From: an uncultured Bacteroidales bacterium
GTDB taxonomy: Bacteria > Bacteroidota > Bacteroidia > Bacteroidales > P3
Direction of reading: 5' to 3'
Length of the DNA: 64,000 bases
NCBI GenBank assembly: GCA_900317125.1
Contig: ONFR01000001.1
Location: 62,001 to 126,000, forward strand
In this document: positions 51,526 through 60,665 of the stretch, one piece after another
Layout: each line of letters starts with the position of its first letter
How positions within the stretch are numbered: position 1 is the first letter of the stretch
The notes under the pieces: model-generated
What the model saw: only the letters and a program-made list of their open reading frames with translations
The model's database searches: none
What the model was told of the DNA's origin: nothing
Made by a program: the position numbers and the translations under genes

Positions 51526-54219
51526 TTATTCGGTAGTTGTGTTGGTACTGCCATCTTCGGAACCCTCTTTCGAGCGGTTCTCGAGTTCCATCTTACCGAA
51601 GCGGAGGGTGATGCCTGCGGAGATGTAGCGGCTGTTAAGGGTGTAGTTGCTGCTCTCGCTGAGCAAGTAGGGGTTGGTGTTGTATGAGCCGGAGCCGATG
51701 GTCTTGCCCCAGTTGAAGATGTCTTGCACATTAATAAAGGCGGAGAGTTTGCGTTTGAAGAAGTCGGCACGGACGCCAAAGTTGAGGTAGTAACGTGCCT
51801 TGCGTTCAGCGGCGAGGCTGATGGTGGGCGAGGAGTAGTTGGCCGAGGCGAAAACTTGGTATTGGTTGAAGAGTTTCACCCAAGTGTTCAGTCGCACACT
51901 CCATGATACCCTGTGGTTGGCAAGGATGCCCTTTTCGCCTTGGTCGAAACTGTAGCCGTAGTCGTACAGGTTGGTGTAGAGGCGTACGTTGATAAAGCCC
52001 GAGGGACGGAAGGTGACGAAGGCGGTGCCGCCCACTCGGTAGGAAGAGCCCATGTTGTAGGGGACGGTGAACTGGACGATGCGGTCGAGGATGGGGTCAA
52101 CCTCGTCGGTGGAGGTGGTGAGACTGCTGATCTCGTTGGTGCTGAAACGGGCGTACCCTTCAAGACCTACGCTGCCGAAGGTCATGAAATACTTGTTCCA
52201 GCCTATCTCGGCGTTGTGGGTGTAGGAGTATGTGACGTTGCGGTTGCCGGTGGAGTAGCTGTCAACCGAGTAGCGCTTGTAGGTGGTGATGTTCTCTTCG
52301 CTCGGGCGTCGCATACGCATGGAGTAGTTAAGTTTGAAGTTGTGCATATCCTCGGTACGGTAGGAGAGGTGGATGGAGGGGTTGTAGGTGAGGAATCCTT
52401 TGGCCATGCTGTCGATGGTGAAGGGGTATTTGGGGCTGCCGAGGTAGCGGAAGTCGATATGCTCGTAGTTGGCACCCATACCCAGTTCCATGGTGAAATT
52501 GCCGAAACGGCGGGTCCACTCCAAGTCGCCTTCGACTGAGTGCTCAGTGTCGTCGAAGTTGTAGCTGCGCAGCAGGTCGGTCACCGGCGAGGTGGAGTTG
52601 CTGTCGATGACGTTATATTTGCGGGTGGTGTTTTTGAGGCCGTAGCCAAGGCCGAATGATAGTTCGCCATTCTCGCTGTATGGGCGGTTATAGCGCACAT
52701 TGGCGTCAAGGTTGCGGTTGGCGTATTTGTCAAGGTAGCACTTGTCGTAGTTCTCGCCGATGGTGTAGGTGGTGCCGGAGGTGTACTGGCGGATAAAGTC
52801 GTTCTGGCTGTTTCCATTGCTGAAATTGGTGTGCAGACTGGCGCGGATGTTGTGGCCGTTTTTGTCGAACTTGTGGGTGTAGTCGATGCCTGCCATGCCA
52901 AACCCGTTGAGCGCGGAGCTGCTGTTGGTGTCGAAATAATGGAACATGTTGGTGGTAAGCCAGTCGTTGCGCTGGCGGTCGTAGAGGCTTTTGCTGCTCG
53001 AGTGGCTTAGATTATAGCTGCCCATGAATTCGATGTTGGTCATGGTGTCTATCTCGTAGCTGATGTGGGCAAAGAGGTTGCCGCTCAAGCGGCGGCTGTT
53101 GCTCTGGCTGTTGTACTCTTCGTAGGCTACGGTGTCGTAGGTGCTGTCGGGCACGGGGTTGTGGTCTTTGCGGTAGGTGGTTTTGTTCCAGCCTTCGTTG
53201 TTGGAGAAGTTGTAGCGGCCACTGGCATAGAGGTTCACGGAGAGTCGTTCGTTAGCCCAAGTGTAGGAGAGCCATGGCGAGACGGAGGGTTGTGAGGCCC
53301 CATTGATACCGAAGCTGATGAAGTGGTTGCTCTTGATGTAGGCAGAGGTGATGATGTTGATGACGGCCTCGGCGCTGGTGGCGTATTTGGCCGAGGGATT
53401 GGTGATGGTCTCGATGCGGTCGAGGGCATTGGCCGGAAGGGTCTCGAGGTAGGTCTTAAGGTTCTCTTCCGTCAGTCGGGAGGGTTTGTCGTTCACCCAG
53501 ATCTCGACGCTGGAGACGCCGCGCAGCGTGATGTTGCCTTCAATGTCCACCTCCACGCCCGGGGCGTTCTGTAGGGCGTCGCTGGTGGTGCCGGTCTGGA
53601 TGGTGGGGTCGTCGGCCACGTTGTAGATGAGTTTCTCGCCGTCCATGGCGTAGAGCGGGCGGGCAGAGGTTACTTTGACCTCCTTGAGGGTGGTGGCGCC
53701 GGGAGCTAGCTTGATGGTGCCGAGGGCGGTATTGTTGTTGACGGTGAACGGGAAAAGAATGTTCTTATACCCGATGGCCGAGACGCGTAGCAGCATGTTG
53801 CCCTGAGGGATATTTGTGAGTTCGAAGTAGCCGTTGATGTCGGTGATGCCGCCTTTCACCATTGTGGAGTCTTCAGCAGAGAGCACGGCAAGGTTGACAT
53901 AGGGGATGGCTTCGCCGCTGACACTGTCCTGCAGAGTGCCGACTACTTTGAAGACGTCGCCCTCGCGTACGCTCTTTTTCTGCCGCACCTGCTGGGCTTT
54001 CTCGGCTGCCTGTTCCTGTTGGCGCTGGCGTCGATACTGCTCGCGTTCGCTCATGGTGGGGCGGTAGTTGCCACTGCCGGGAGGAGGACCCATGGGTCGA
54101 CGGCCTCCAGGACCGCCGCCGGGCTGGGCGGTGGCAAAGGTGGCGACAGAAAGAAGGAAAATCAATGCTACTACGGATAATAGCGTGTGGTTGGGGGTTC
54201 TTGACTTGGAGTGAATCAT
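51526..54219 (-). CDS. outer-membrane beta-barrel protein with carboxypeptidase-like domain
   Basis: An 897-residue TonB-dependent-receptor-like protein of the outer-membrane beta-barrel type (PF14905). Signal peptide LLSVVALIFLLSVATFATAQ is at the N terminus, then a Gly/Pro/Arg-rich low-complexity stretch (about 33-85). The carboxypeptidase-regulatory-like domain (VVGTLQDSVSGEAIPYVNLAVL ... DINGYFELTNIPQGN) spans about 93-175. A plug-like segment follows (DALQNAPGVEVDIEGNITLRGVSSVEIWVNDKPSRLTEENLKTYLETLPANALDRIETITNPSAKY). The rest is beta-barrel rich in aromatic repeats, ending STNTTTE. It is not a SusC-type receptor: no SusD partner is present. Ligand is unknown. Confidence 0.85.
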   Translation of the reverse strand: MIHSKSRTPNHTLLSVVALIFLLSVATFATAQPGGGPGGRRPMGPPPGSGNYRPTMSEREQYRRQRQQEQAAEKAQQVRQKKSVREGDVFKVVGTLQDSVSGEAIPYVNLAVLSAEDSTMVKGGITDINGYFELTNIPQGNMLLRVSAIGYKNILFPFTVNNNTALGTIKLAPGATTLKEVKVTSARPLYAMDGEKLIYNVADDPTIQTGTTSDALQNAPGVEVDIEGNITLRGVSSVEIWVNDKPSRLTEENLKTYLETLPANALDRIETITNPSAKYATSAEAVINIITSAYIKSNHFISFGINGASQPSVSPWLSYTWANERLSVNLYASGRYNFSNNEGWNKTTYRKDHNPVPDSTYDTVAYEEYNSQSNSRRLSGNLFAHISYEIDTMTNIEFMGSYNLSHSSSKSLYDRQRNDWLTTNMFHYFDTNSSSALNGFGMAGIDYTHKFDKNGHNIRASLHTNFSNGNSQNDFIRQYTSGTTYTIGENYDKCYLDKYANRNLDANVRYNRPYSENGELSFGLGYGLKNTTRKYNVIDSNSTSPVTDLLRSYNFDDTEHSVEGDLEWTRRFGNFTMELGMGANYEHIDFRYLGSPKYPFTIDSMAKGFLTYNPSIHLSYRTEDMHNFKLNYSMRMRRPSEENITTYKRYSVDSYSTGNRNVTYSYTHNAEIGWNKYFMTFGSVGLEGYARFSTNEISSLTTSTDEVDPILDRIVQFTVPYNMGSSYRVGGTAFVTFRPSGFINVRLYTNLYDYGYSFDQGEKGILANHRVSWSVRLNTWVKLFNQYQVFASANYSSPTISLAAERKARYYLNFGVRADFFKRKLSAFINVQDIFNWGKTIGSGSYNTNPYLLSESSNYTLNSRYISAGITLRFGKMELENRSKEGSEDGSTNTTTE

Positions 54220-54247
54220 ATAATGTATTATTTTTATATCAATAAAG

Positions 54248-54260
54248 GCCTCCGAAAGGC
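54248..54260 (-). terminator. weak terminator after the MATE gene
   Basis: On the - strand GCCTTTCGGAGGC forms a 4-5 bp GC stem with a small loop, followed by CTTTATT. It lies 34 bases beyond the MATE stop and before the start of the outer-membrane protein gene. The T-run is poor. Confidence 0.4.
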
Positions 54261-54293
54261 TGAATATGTTATTTTGTCTCCCTTAGAGGCGAT

Positions 54294-55685
54294 TTATTGC
54301 TCATGGGGTGCATTTTTTTTCTCCCGGCCGACTGGCTGGCGGGTGACGGCTAGGGTATAGACAACAACGGCCAGCGTGGTAAGCATCTCGGCGCAGGGTA
54401 CAGAGAGCCACAGCCCTACAGTGCCCCATAGGTTGGGCAGCAAAGCAAAAGCGGCCACAAGGAACACGATACCCCGCAGGATGGTGAACAGACTGGCAGC
54501 CCCCGCCTTCTCCACACTCTGCAGATAGCCGACTGCACAGATGTTGACCGCCATGAAGAGGAATCCAGTGCCATAATAGGGCAGACCTGTGGCGGCGATA
54601 CCGTAGGTCGGCACATCGGGGTTGAGAAAGCCGAGCACCATGGTGGGTGAGAAGAAGAGGAATAGCAGGCTTACCAGCAGGCCGATAGCCACACTTACCA
54701 GTACGCTGAAACGCACCGTGCCGCGAACACGATGGCCTTTCCCCGCTCCGTGGTTGAAACTGATGATAGGTTGGGCGGATTGGGCCACGGCGTTGCAAAT
54801 CATGTATACCAAGGGGAAGAGGTAGCAGGCAATGCTCCAGGCCGCCACTCCGTCGTCGCCGATATGGTGCGAAAAGGCCAGATTGCCGCTGAGCATCATC
54901 ACCGCTACCGCCGTTTCGCCAATCAGTCCAGGAAATCCCACCCTGGTCATGTAACCGATGTTGCGCAGTGTGAGGCGTAGACTGGTCCATGTGCTCTTTA
55001 GGCGGTAGAGATGCAGCGACCGTGTGCGAAAAATCATATAGTACGCCACCATCAGGGCACCTACAAGCCCGCCGCAGTCTGTGGCGAGGGCCGCTCCTTT
55101 CAGTCCCAGATGGCACGGAAAGATGAACACATAGTCAAGCACCCCGTTGATGATGGCAGGGATGATGTTGGAGTACATGGCAAAGCGTGGCGAGCCGTCG
55201 AGACGGATGACAAAAAGCCCCAGGGTTTCAATCATCAACAGCAGGCAGGTGGGCAGAAACCACAGGTAGTACTCGCGTGTGGGGGCATAAAGGCTGCCTT
55301 CCACCCCCAGCAAGTTCAGCACAGTGCCGGGGAAAAGGTAGCACACAGCACCAATGACAATGGAGATGAATATGCCTGCGCCGAAGGCCTGGGTGACGTT
55401 GATGCGTGCCGCCTTGTTGTTGCCTTTGGAGAGGTGGATGGCTGCCACCACGCTGACACCCACTCCCATCATCATTCCCAGCCCGTTGATAAGCATCATA
55501 ATCGGGGCAATGAGATTGATGGACGCCAGTCCGTAGCTGCCGATGCCGTGTCCGACAAAAATGCCGTCGGTAAGCAGGAATGCCATGTTGAAAAGCATGC
55601 CCAGCAGGGTGGGGAAGAAGATGCTGGCAAACAAACGCCCAATGCTTGTCTTGCCGAAATCAATGTTGTCTCTGTTGTCGTACAT
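54294..55685 (-). CDS. MATE family efflux transporter
   Basis: A 463-residue membrane protein with twelve hydrophobic helices. It has SIGRLFASIFFPTLLGMLFNMAFLLTDGIFVGHGIGSYGLASINLIAPIMMLINGLGMMMGVG, the usual MATE N-terminal block, and a repeat in the second half (VGFPGLIGETAVAVMMLSGN, PIISFNHGAGKGHRVR). ATG 55685 is used in place of an upstream in-frame TTG at 55709. Probably exports cationic or xenobiotic compounds by a Na+ or H+ gradient. It is separated from the DUF975-like gene by 126 bases. Confidence 0.88.
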   Translation of the reverse strand: MYDNRDNIDFGKTSIGRLFASIFFPTLLGMLFNMAFLLTDGIFVGHGIGSYGLASINLIAPIMMLINGLGMMMGVGVSVVAAIHLSKGNNKAARINVTQAFGAGIFISIVIGAVCYLFPGTVLNLLGVEGSLYAPTREYYLWFLPTCLLLMIETLGLFVIRLDGSPRFAMYSNIIPAIINGVLDYVFIFPCHLGLKGAALATDCGGLVGALMVAYYMIFRTRSLHLYRLKSTWTSLRLTLRNIGYMTRVGFPGLIGETAVAVMMLSGNLAFSHHIGDDGVAAWSIACYLFPLVYMICNAVAQSAQPIISFNHGAGKGHRVRGTVRFSVLVSVAIGLLVSLLFLFFSPTMVLGFLNPDVPTYGIAATGLPYYGTGFLFMAVNICAVGYLQSVEKAGAASLFTILRGIVFLVAAFALLPNLWGTVGLWLSVPCAEMLTTLAVVVYTLAVTRQPVGREKKNAPHEQ

Positions 55686-55811
55686 GGTGGTGTGTTGAGC
55701 GGTGTGCAATTGTTGGCAATGAGAAAGAGACAGGGGGCGGACTATTGCCGTCTCCCAGTCTCTTTATTGCGCGAAACGGGTGTTTCGGAACGCGTGTGTG
55801 TCGAATCGGGG

Positions 55812-56426
55812 TTAGAGATTCTGCCGTGACTTCAACTCTTCGTAGAACTTGGCATGGGCTGTCTCAATATAGGGTTTTACCCACAGAAATCCGATGCAGA
55901 AGGTGACCAAGCACAGCAGTATCCAGCCGATAAAGCTGAGGTCAAGCAGGAAGAGTTTCATCTTGTAGCCTTTCATCATCTGCTGGCTGCGGCGCAGGCA
56001 TTCGCGGACGGGCAGGGCAGGCTGGTCGTGGGTGATGTAGGGAGTGAGGGCGTAGGAATAGCCCTTCACTATGCCGGGAATAATGAACAAAAGCGACCAA
56101 AGGAGGGTAAAGATGTATACCAGAATGGAGGCTCCGAGGTATCGGCCGTAGTTTTTGAAGACCATGAAAGGCTTTGTGACGAGGTCGTCGTCAGTTGTCT
56201 CGCCCCGCACAAACAACAGGAATGTAAGGCTGAATCCGAATACGAGGGGGCAGAAAACCAGCAGGCCGCCCAGGGGGATTGTGCCTGTGATGGAGGCCAG
56301 AGCGAAGAAGAGTATCGTACAGAGTACGGGAAAAAGCCAGTTGCCTTTGAGCAGCTGGGAGGCGGCATTGCGAATCTCTCTGTTGGAGGGCATGGCGCCA
56401 GGATTGATGGTGGTGTTTTCTTCCAT
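55812..56426 (-). CDS. DUF975-like integral membrane protein
   Basis: A 204-residue protein with about four to five hydrophobic helices. The opening MEENTTINPGAMPSNREIRNAASQLLKGNWLFPVLCTILFF, the central FMVFKNYGRYLGASILVYIFTLLWSLLFIIPGIVKGYSYALTPYI and MKGYKMKLFLLDLSFIGWILLCLVT match the DUF975 family. ATG 56426 is used because a promoter lies just before it. Function is unknown. Confidence 0.8.
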   Translation of the reverse strand: MEENTTINPGAMPSNREIRNAASQLLKGNWLFPVLCTILFFALASITGTIPLGGLLVFCPLVFGFSLTFLLFVRGETTDDDLVTKPFMVFKNYGRYLGASILVYIFTLLWSLLFIIPGIVKGYSYALTPYITHDQPALPVRECLRRSQQMMKGYKMKLFLLDLSFIGWILLCLVTFCIGFLWVKPYIETAHAKFYEELKSRQNL

Positions 56427-56451
56427 AAGATGTGTGTGTTTTTTTGGAATG

Positions 56452-56483
56452 CAAAAATACACATTTTTTCCGACATGGACAAA
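56452..56483 (-). promoter_or_regulatory. promoter of the DUF975-like gene
   Basis: On the - strand TTTG (56480-56483), a 20-base spacer and TATTTTTG (56452-56459) match the Bacteroidetes consensus. The start codon follows 25 bases later. Confidence 0.65.
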
Positions 56484-56614
56484 AAACATGATGCTTGATG
56501 TGCAAAAAGACTGGCTGACCCCAACGCAGTCGTTGGACTTTGTCCCCAAGTGGTATGGGTCGGGGTAAGGTATGGATAAAGGCTGAGGTAAGTGGGGGGT
56601 GGAAGAAAATAGTT

Positions 56615-56645
56615 TTTGGGGCATGGCTTTTTTTTCGTATCTTTG
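56615..56645 (+). promoter_or_regulatory. promoter of the YraN-like gene
   Basis: TTTG at 56615-56618, a 19-base spacer and TATCTTTG at 56638-56645. The ATG of the next gene is only eight bases beyond the -7 box, leaving almost no room for a leader. Confidence 0.7.
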
Positions 56646-56653
56646 CAGCCGCT

Positions 56654-57028
56654 ATGGCTGAACACAACGACACTGGCAAACGAGGCGAGGAACTGGCACG
56701 CCGTCATTTGGAGGAGCAGGGCTTCGCCATCGTGGAGACTAATTGGCGGCGCGGGAAGTACGAGGTGGACATTATCGCCTACAAAGAGGGACTGATAGTC
56801 TTCGCCGAGGTGAAGACCCGCAGCAATCTTGGATTCGGCAATCCCGAAGAGTTTGTGGACCACGAAAAGCAACGTGCCTATGTCCGCATGGCCAACGCTT
56901 ATGTGATAAAGCATCAGCGTGAGGAGGAAGTGCGTTTTGATATTATCTCGGTGGTGATGACTGCAAACAGTTATCGGATTGAGCATATAGAGGGTGCCTT
57001 CAGCGCCGTGGAGCTTGGCCGGAGATGA
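56654..57028 (+). CDS. YraN family (UPF0102) nuclease-fold protein
   Basis: A 124-residue protein with GKRGEELARRHLEEQGFAIVETNWRRGKYEVDIIAYKEGLIVFAEVKTRSNLGFGNPEEFV near the start, the YraN/UPF0102 signature. The restriction-endonuclease-like core carries E-x-D-I and E-V-K (about residues 37-53). Members of this family are near-universal and poorly understood; a role in DNA processing is suspected. ATG 56654 is chosen because the promoter -7 box ends eight bases before it and this is the usual YraN N terminus. Confidence 0.88.
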   Translation: MAEHNDTGKRGEELARRHLEEQGFAIVETNWRRGKYEVDIIAYKEGLIVFAEVKTRSNLGFGNPEEFVDHEKQRAYVRMANAYVIKHQREEEVRFDIISVVMTANSYRIEHIEGAFSAVELGRR

Positions 57029-57059
57029 GGCAGAAGTGCGACAGACCGAGTCTTCACTT

Positions 57060-57090
57060 ATGTCGACGGGATTAATCCTCGACATTTTTG
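57060..57090 (+). terminator. terminator of the YraN-like gene
   Basis: ATGTCGA (57060-57066) pairs with TCGACAT (57079-57085), with GG/CC extending the stem after one bulged C, followed by TTTTG. It overlaps the upstream element of the next promoter. Confidence 0.6.
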
Positions 57091-57120
57091 TTTATGAACA
57101 TCAAAAAAGTTGTATCTTTG
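57087..57120 (+). promoter_or_regulatory. promoter of the outer-membrane protein gene
   Basis: TATCTTTG at 57113-57120 with TTTG at 57087-57090 (spacer 22). The ATG follows four bases after the -7 box, implying leaderless initiation. Confidence 0.65.
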
Positions 57121-57124
57121 CAGC

Positions 57125-58447
57125 ATGAAACGCTTTTGTATTTTACTGTTAATTTGCTCTTTCTCCGTTGCTGCGCGTCCGCAGGAACTTCGTTTATCCA
57201 CTGCGCTTCCGCCCGATACCGCAGGTCTGCTTATCGATTACCGCTACGACCATTATCAGGTACAGCGCGAGTTACGCCTGTTGGTTGACGTGCCGGACGA
57301 GTGGAGAACCGAACTGCACAGCGACGAGATTCAGTCCGATGCCTGGCGCCGCGACCATGGGCGGCAATATACCTGGCGCATTGGTGTCGATGCCACCACA
57401 TTCCTGCGCGATGCAGCCTTCTCTCTGCCCTACACGCGCGGCTACACCGCCACCGGTTTTTTTGTGAAACCCTATGCCAAGCACCTCATCGGGCAGGACG
57501 CCCAGATGACCTTCGGCCTTCTCCTTTCAGGCGCGGCGGGCTATGACGGCCTAAGGGCGTGGCAACCCCTTGTGCGGCTCGAATATGAACCGTTCACCAA
57601 CTTCCGCCTTGTTATGGGTTCCCTCTATGGGACACTCTCCCACGGCCTCTACGAGCCGATGCTCGACCGCGAGCGATACATCTACGACCACCAGGAGGAG
57701 GGTGTGCAAATCCTCGCCGACTATTCGATAGGCTCCCTTTTGGGCTGGAGCATGGACATCTGGCTGCATTGGGAAGACCTGCTCGAACCCTGGCAGCCTA
57801 AGCAGGAACGCTTCTCTCTCGGCACTTCCCAGCTCATCACCTTCGGCGATCCTTTGTGTCACGGGCGTATGACAGTCAGCCTTCCCCTCAGTTTCCTCGG
57901 CAGCCATCGTGGAGGACAGTTCTCCACACTCGACACCTGTATCCAGTCCCTCTTTACCGAGAGCGCGGGACTCCGCGTCAACCTCGCCACAGGGATGGTT
58001 TCGGCCGTTGCCCTCGATGTGCCGTTCTTCTTCTTTCAGGACGTGTCGCCTACCAAGTGCCTGCCTTACAGCAATGGCTGGGCAGTGTGGCCGCAACTCT
58101 CCTTCGACTGGCAGTTTGCACATGATGTCCCTCGTCCTCCCGACGAGCCGCAGCCCTTCTGGCGCGGCAGCTGGCGACTGTTGGTGCAGGCGGGCTACTG
58201 GCACGGCCACCAATATATTGCCCCGCGTGGCAGCTATTTGTTCCAAAGTGTCAGCTGGCACCGCCCCGACTTTGCCGAGCCGGAAAGGAGGATGGTGACA
58301 GCCAAACTGGCCTTTGAGAATAGGTATAACAGCCGATTCTCCCTCGGACTCGACACCGAGTACTATTACGACTTGCGCGAGCAGGCGATGGATTTCGCCT
58401 TCGGCCTCTACCTCCGTTATCATCTCCCTTCCCGTTCACTATTCTGA
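57125..58447 (+). CDS. predicted outer-membrane beta-barrel protein, unknown function
   Basis: A 440-residue protein with a signal peptide (KRFCILLLICSFSVAARPQ). The mature part alternates short amphipathic strands with aromatic residues (FRLVMGSLYGTLSHGLYEPMLDRERYIYDHQEEGVQILADYSIG, GWSMDIWLHWEDLLEPWQ, WRLLVQAGYWHGHQYIAPRGSYLF, FSLGLDTEYYYDLREQAMDFAFGLYLRYHLP), ending in a C-terminal Phe as many outer-membrane barrels do. I do not recognise a named family. It has its own promoter and appears monocistronic. Confidence 0.65.
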   Translation: MKRFCILLLICSFSVAARPQELRLSTALPPDTAGLLIDYRYDHYQVQRELRLLVDVPDEWRTELHSDEIQSDAWRRDHGRQYTWRIGVDATTFLRDAAFSLPYTRGYTATGFFVKPYAKHLIGQDAQMTFGLLLSGAAGYDGLRAWQPLVRLEYEPFTNFRLVMGSLYGTLSHGLYEPMLDRERYIYDHQEEGVQILADYSIGSLLGWSMDIWLHWEDLLEPWQPKQERFSLGTSQLITFGDPLCHGRMTVSLPLSFLGSHRGGQFSTLDTCIQSLFTESAGLRVNLATGMVSAVALDVPFFFFQDVSPTKCLPYSNGWAVWPQLSFDWQFAHDVPRPPDEPQPFWRGSWRLLVQAGYWHGHQYIAPRGSYLFQSVSWHRPDFAEPERRMVTAKLAFENRYNSRFSLGLDTEYYYDLREQAMDFAFGLYLRYHLPSRSLF

Positions 58448-58458
58448 AGAGGGAGCTG

Positions 58459-58734
58459 CTATTCCGCTGTCCGCAATACAGGTCTGCGGGCAAATGCATT
58501 GCCTTTGCCCACACCACTGAAGACACCAACTCCGTAGGAGTTTTCGCTTTTTGGGGATATTATCAGCATATTTGACAACTCCAATTGGATCACTGTTGGA
58601 TTATCCCGAATAATGTTAATGATTTTCTCCCTACTTTTCTCCACATCGTCAATTTCGGCAGAAGGAGTCATTTCAACCGTACTGCTTGGTGATTTCTCAG
58701 AGAAGGCAGATAATGGCAAGACCAATTCAACCAT
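58459..58734 (-). pseudogene. C-terminal remnant of an AlbA_2-type regulator
   Basis: The frame contains EKSREKIINIIRDNPTVIQLELSNMLIISPKS, closely recalling the winged-helix tail that ends many AlbA_2/HATPase proteins (R-E-K-I-..-I-I-...-N-P-x-x-x-x-x-E-L-x-x-x-L-x-I-S). The match breaks off at SENSYGV, and no N-terminal domains are attached. It is best seen as the 3' end of a broken gene. Confidence 0.55.
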
Positions 58735-58898
58735 TCCAATTCAAACCTGTTGTTTAGCACTGGAGTATCCCAGCCTGCCCTTATTTCAATCTAATAATAG
58801 CACTCCATCATGTCGTGGGGATCTTGCTCATGAAATCGTGTTTGATAGCATTGGCGAACACATCGGCTTCTCCTTGCTTGATTTTAAGGAACGACATT

Positions 58899-58940
58899 GC
58901 ACACAAACTGCACACAAGTTGCACACAAAACCGCACACAA
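58899..58940. repeat. four GCACACAA units
   Basis: Copies at 58899, 58910, 58921 and 58933 with spacing 11, 11 and 12 bases. AlbA_2-type genes often have a short tandem repeat before the winged-helix end, so this may be the decayed repeat of the broken gene. Confidence 0.6.
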
Positions 58941-58943
58941 AGA

Positions 58944-60665
58944 TTACTTTAGTCTCCTGTATTTTACATTATTAGGAACACTATCCTCTGTTTGCACAAT
59001 TTCGTTTGCAGCAACCAACTCTGCAAACAGACGAGTAACAGCATACCTGTCTTTCTCCTGCAGTTTAAGGAGAGCTCTTGCTTCCCTATTATTGATTGTT
59101 TCTATTGAGTCAAGATACCGAAGTATTGCCTCTTTTTGTCGGGCTTTGTCTTGTTTCTTTGCCTTAACATAGTCTATTTTGTCATCCGTGCTTTTCCGTT
59201 TTGAAATATGGAGAATATACGCCAATCCAGATGTCTTCCCCGTCGGCTCAATGAAATCCAAGTCTTGAAGATTGTCCAAAATTGAATGAAGACGGTATGG
59301 ACTGATGTTGGGCGATTCTGCCAACTCGGACAACTTTACCTTTCCTCTTCTCACAATTTCTGACAATACAAACAGTTGGTCGAGTTTTAGAGACTTCCCT
59401 GTTTGATTCTCATAAAGAAGAGACAACTCAATCAGCTTTTCAGACGAAACTTCTGCTTTTATACGAAAGATAACCGATGTCTCAGTCTCCTCTGGCTCTG
59501 GCAGTGGCTTTCCTTTCTTTAATAGGTCTGTGAATATCTTGTCGAAGCCACTGCCGGCTTTTTCAGCCAAACCTATCTCACGTAATATATCCATCACATT
59601 AGGATTACGAGGATTTGTCTTTCGTAGATAGTTCTCAACCGTCACACCTTCGGGGAATCTTCCTGGACTTTCGAATTCCAGATAGCCACCGTCATCGTAT
59701 TTCCGAATCTCTATTATCTGCTGACGGCTTATATCCCGATGTGCCAATGCATTGATGAGTAGCTCTCGAATCACAATCTCTGAATAGTCCTCCACATATT
59801 CACGGAACAGGCCGAAGATATATTCTCTTTGCCTGATTTCTGCTTTCAACTGAGCAAAACAATCCCTTGCAACCTCTATGATGTTCCCCCTGTATTCGTA
59901 TGGCTTATAGGTCCCATCTGCAAAGTAGTGTATGTACTTCACCTCGTAGTAAGGCAGTTCCCTGAGTGCTTTGTTATTACCGACAAAGAGAATACCCGTA
60001 GTGGTAGGTTTTATTCTTCCATCCTCTTCTTTGACCATTCCAAGTGAATCGAGCAGGTCGGCATCAGTCTTGTCTAAATATGGACTCTCATTGTTCTTTG
60101 TCTCAATCAGACTACGTAATGTCTGCAAACGGTTTTCATCCAGCCATTCTCCCGATATATTCCAAGTCTTTTGGTCATAAACAATAAGACCTTTCTCCGC
60201 CTGAATAGTGGCTATCTCGTGAGGTTCAATAGCCCGATTGCCGTCATTGCTTCGGATTAAGTATTCCCCTTTAGAGGTTCTGTGCATCTGTGGTGAAAAC
60301 GGTATCTCCAACACCAGAATGTCTGTACCATTAACACATATCCGATGAGGGATGAGAGTAATGGTAGGTGTGGTTCTGTCCTGCACTTGCTTTATCAACT
60401 CAAATATCTTCTTGTCATCATACACGAAAGACTCATTCACCTCCTTCGTCTCATCAACAATACCCACAAACAGGAACCCTCCTTTCAGGTTGGCAAAAGC
60501 CACCACATCACGTGCCATCTCGTCGTATCTAGGTGCAAAGTTCCTCAACGACTTGCCAAACACTTTCTTGTCTTCCAGTTGCTCTTTGAAATCCACAATG
60601 TCACACTCTCCTCTTTCCAGAAGACTGTAGAACCATTGGGCACTTATTTTGGTGTATTTCTTCAT
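58944..60665 (-). CDS. AlbA_2/HATPase transcriptional regulator-like protein
   Basis: A 573-residue protein. An AlbA_2 (AAA_4) domain at about 12-130 shows ECDIVDFKEQLEDKK, MARDVVAFANLKGGFLFVGIVDETKEV and LVLEIPFSPQMHRTSKGEYLIRSND. A HATPase_c_4 region at about 290-400 shows VIRELLINALAHRDISR, DGGYLEFESPGRFPEGVTVENY and NPNVMDILREIGLAEKAGSGFDKIF. C-terminal winged-helix segments follow (FVLSEIVRRGKVKLSELAES and EAILRYLDSIETINNREARALLKL). Such proteins are DNA-binding regulators common in mobile regions. Its start overlaps the end of a short related remnant (ATGA). Confidence 0.87.
   Translation of the reverse strand: MKKYTKISAQWFYSLLERGECDIVDFKEQLEDKKVFGKSLRNFAPRYDEMARDVVAFANLKGGFLFVGIVDETKEVNESFVYDDKKIFELIKQVQDRTTPTITLIPHRICVNGTDILVLEIPFSPQMHRTSKGEYLIRSNDGNRAIEPHEIATIQAEKGLIVYDQKTWNISGEWLDENRLQTLRSLIETKNNESPYLDKTDADLLDSLGMVKEEDGRIKPTTTGILFVGNNKALRELPYYEVKYIHYFADGTYKPYEYRGNIIEVARDCFAQLKAEIRQREYIFGLFREYVEDYSEIVIRELLINALAHRDISRQQIIEIRKYDDGGYLEFESPGRFPEGVTVENYLRKTNPRNPNVMDILREIGLAEKAGSGFDKIFTDLLKKGKPLPEPEETETSVIFRIKAEVSSEKLIELSLLYENQTGKSLKLDQLFVLSEIVRRGKVKLSELAESPNISPYRLHSILDNLQDLDFIEPTGKTSGLAYILHISKRKSTDDKIDYVKAKKQDKARQKEAILRYLDSIETINNREARALLKLQEKDRYAVTRLFAELVAANEIVQTEDSVPNNVKYRRLK

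Larger units (their letters stand above)
58448..58943. other. gene-remnant region between opposed genes
   Basis: No intact gene. On the - strand it holds a short frame with winged-helix similarity (58459-58734) and four GCACACAA units (58899-58940). Stop codons interrupt the part between them in all frames read. A 7-bp inverted repeat GGGCAAA/TTTGCCC (58488-58510) lies inside the remnant. Confidence 0.55.

Noticed and set aside
51913-52539. Open frame antisense to the outer-membrane barrel gene
   Set aside because: Composition is Val/Gly-rich as expected from the complement of barrel codons, no domain is visible, and the - strand gene is clear.
51526-54219. SusC-type nutrient receptor
   Set aside because: No SusD-like gene adjacent and the barrel matches the simpler outer-membrane beta-barrel family with a carboxypeptidase-like N domain.
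58488-58510. GGGCAAA/TTTGCCC inverted repeat as a terminator
   Set aside because: No T-run follows on either strand and it lies inside the regulator remnant.
58899-58940. GCACACAA units as plasmid-type iterons or a short CRISPR
   Set aside because: Only four units of 8 bases with 3-4 base gaps, no replication or cas gene nearby; better explained as decayed coding repeat.
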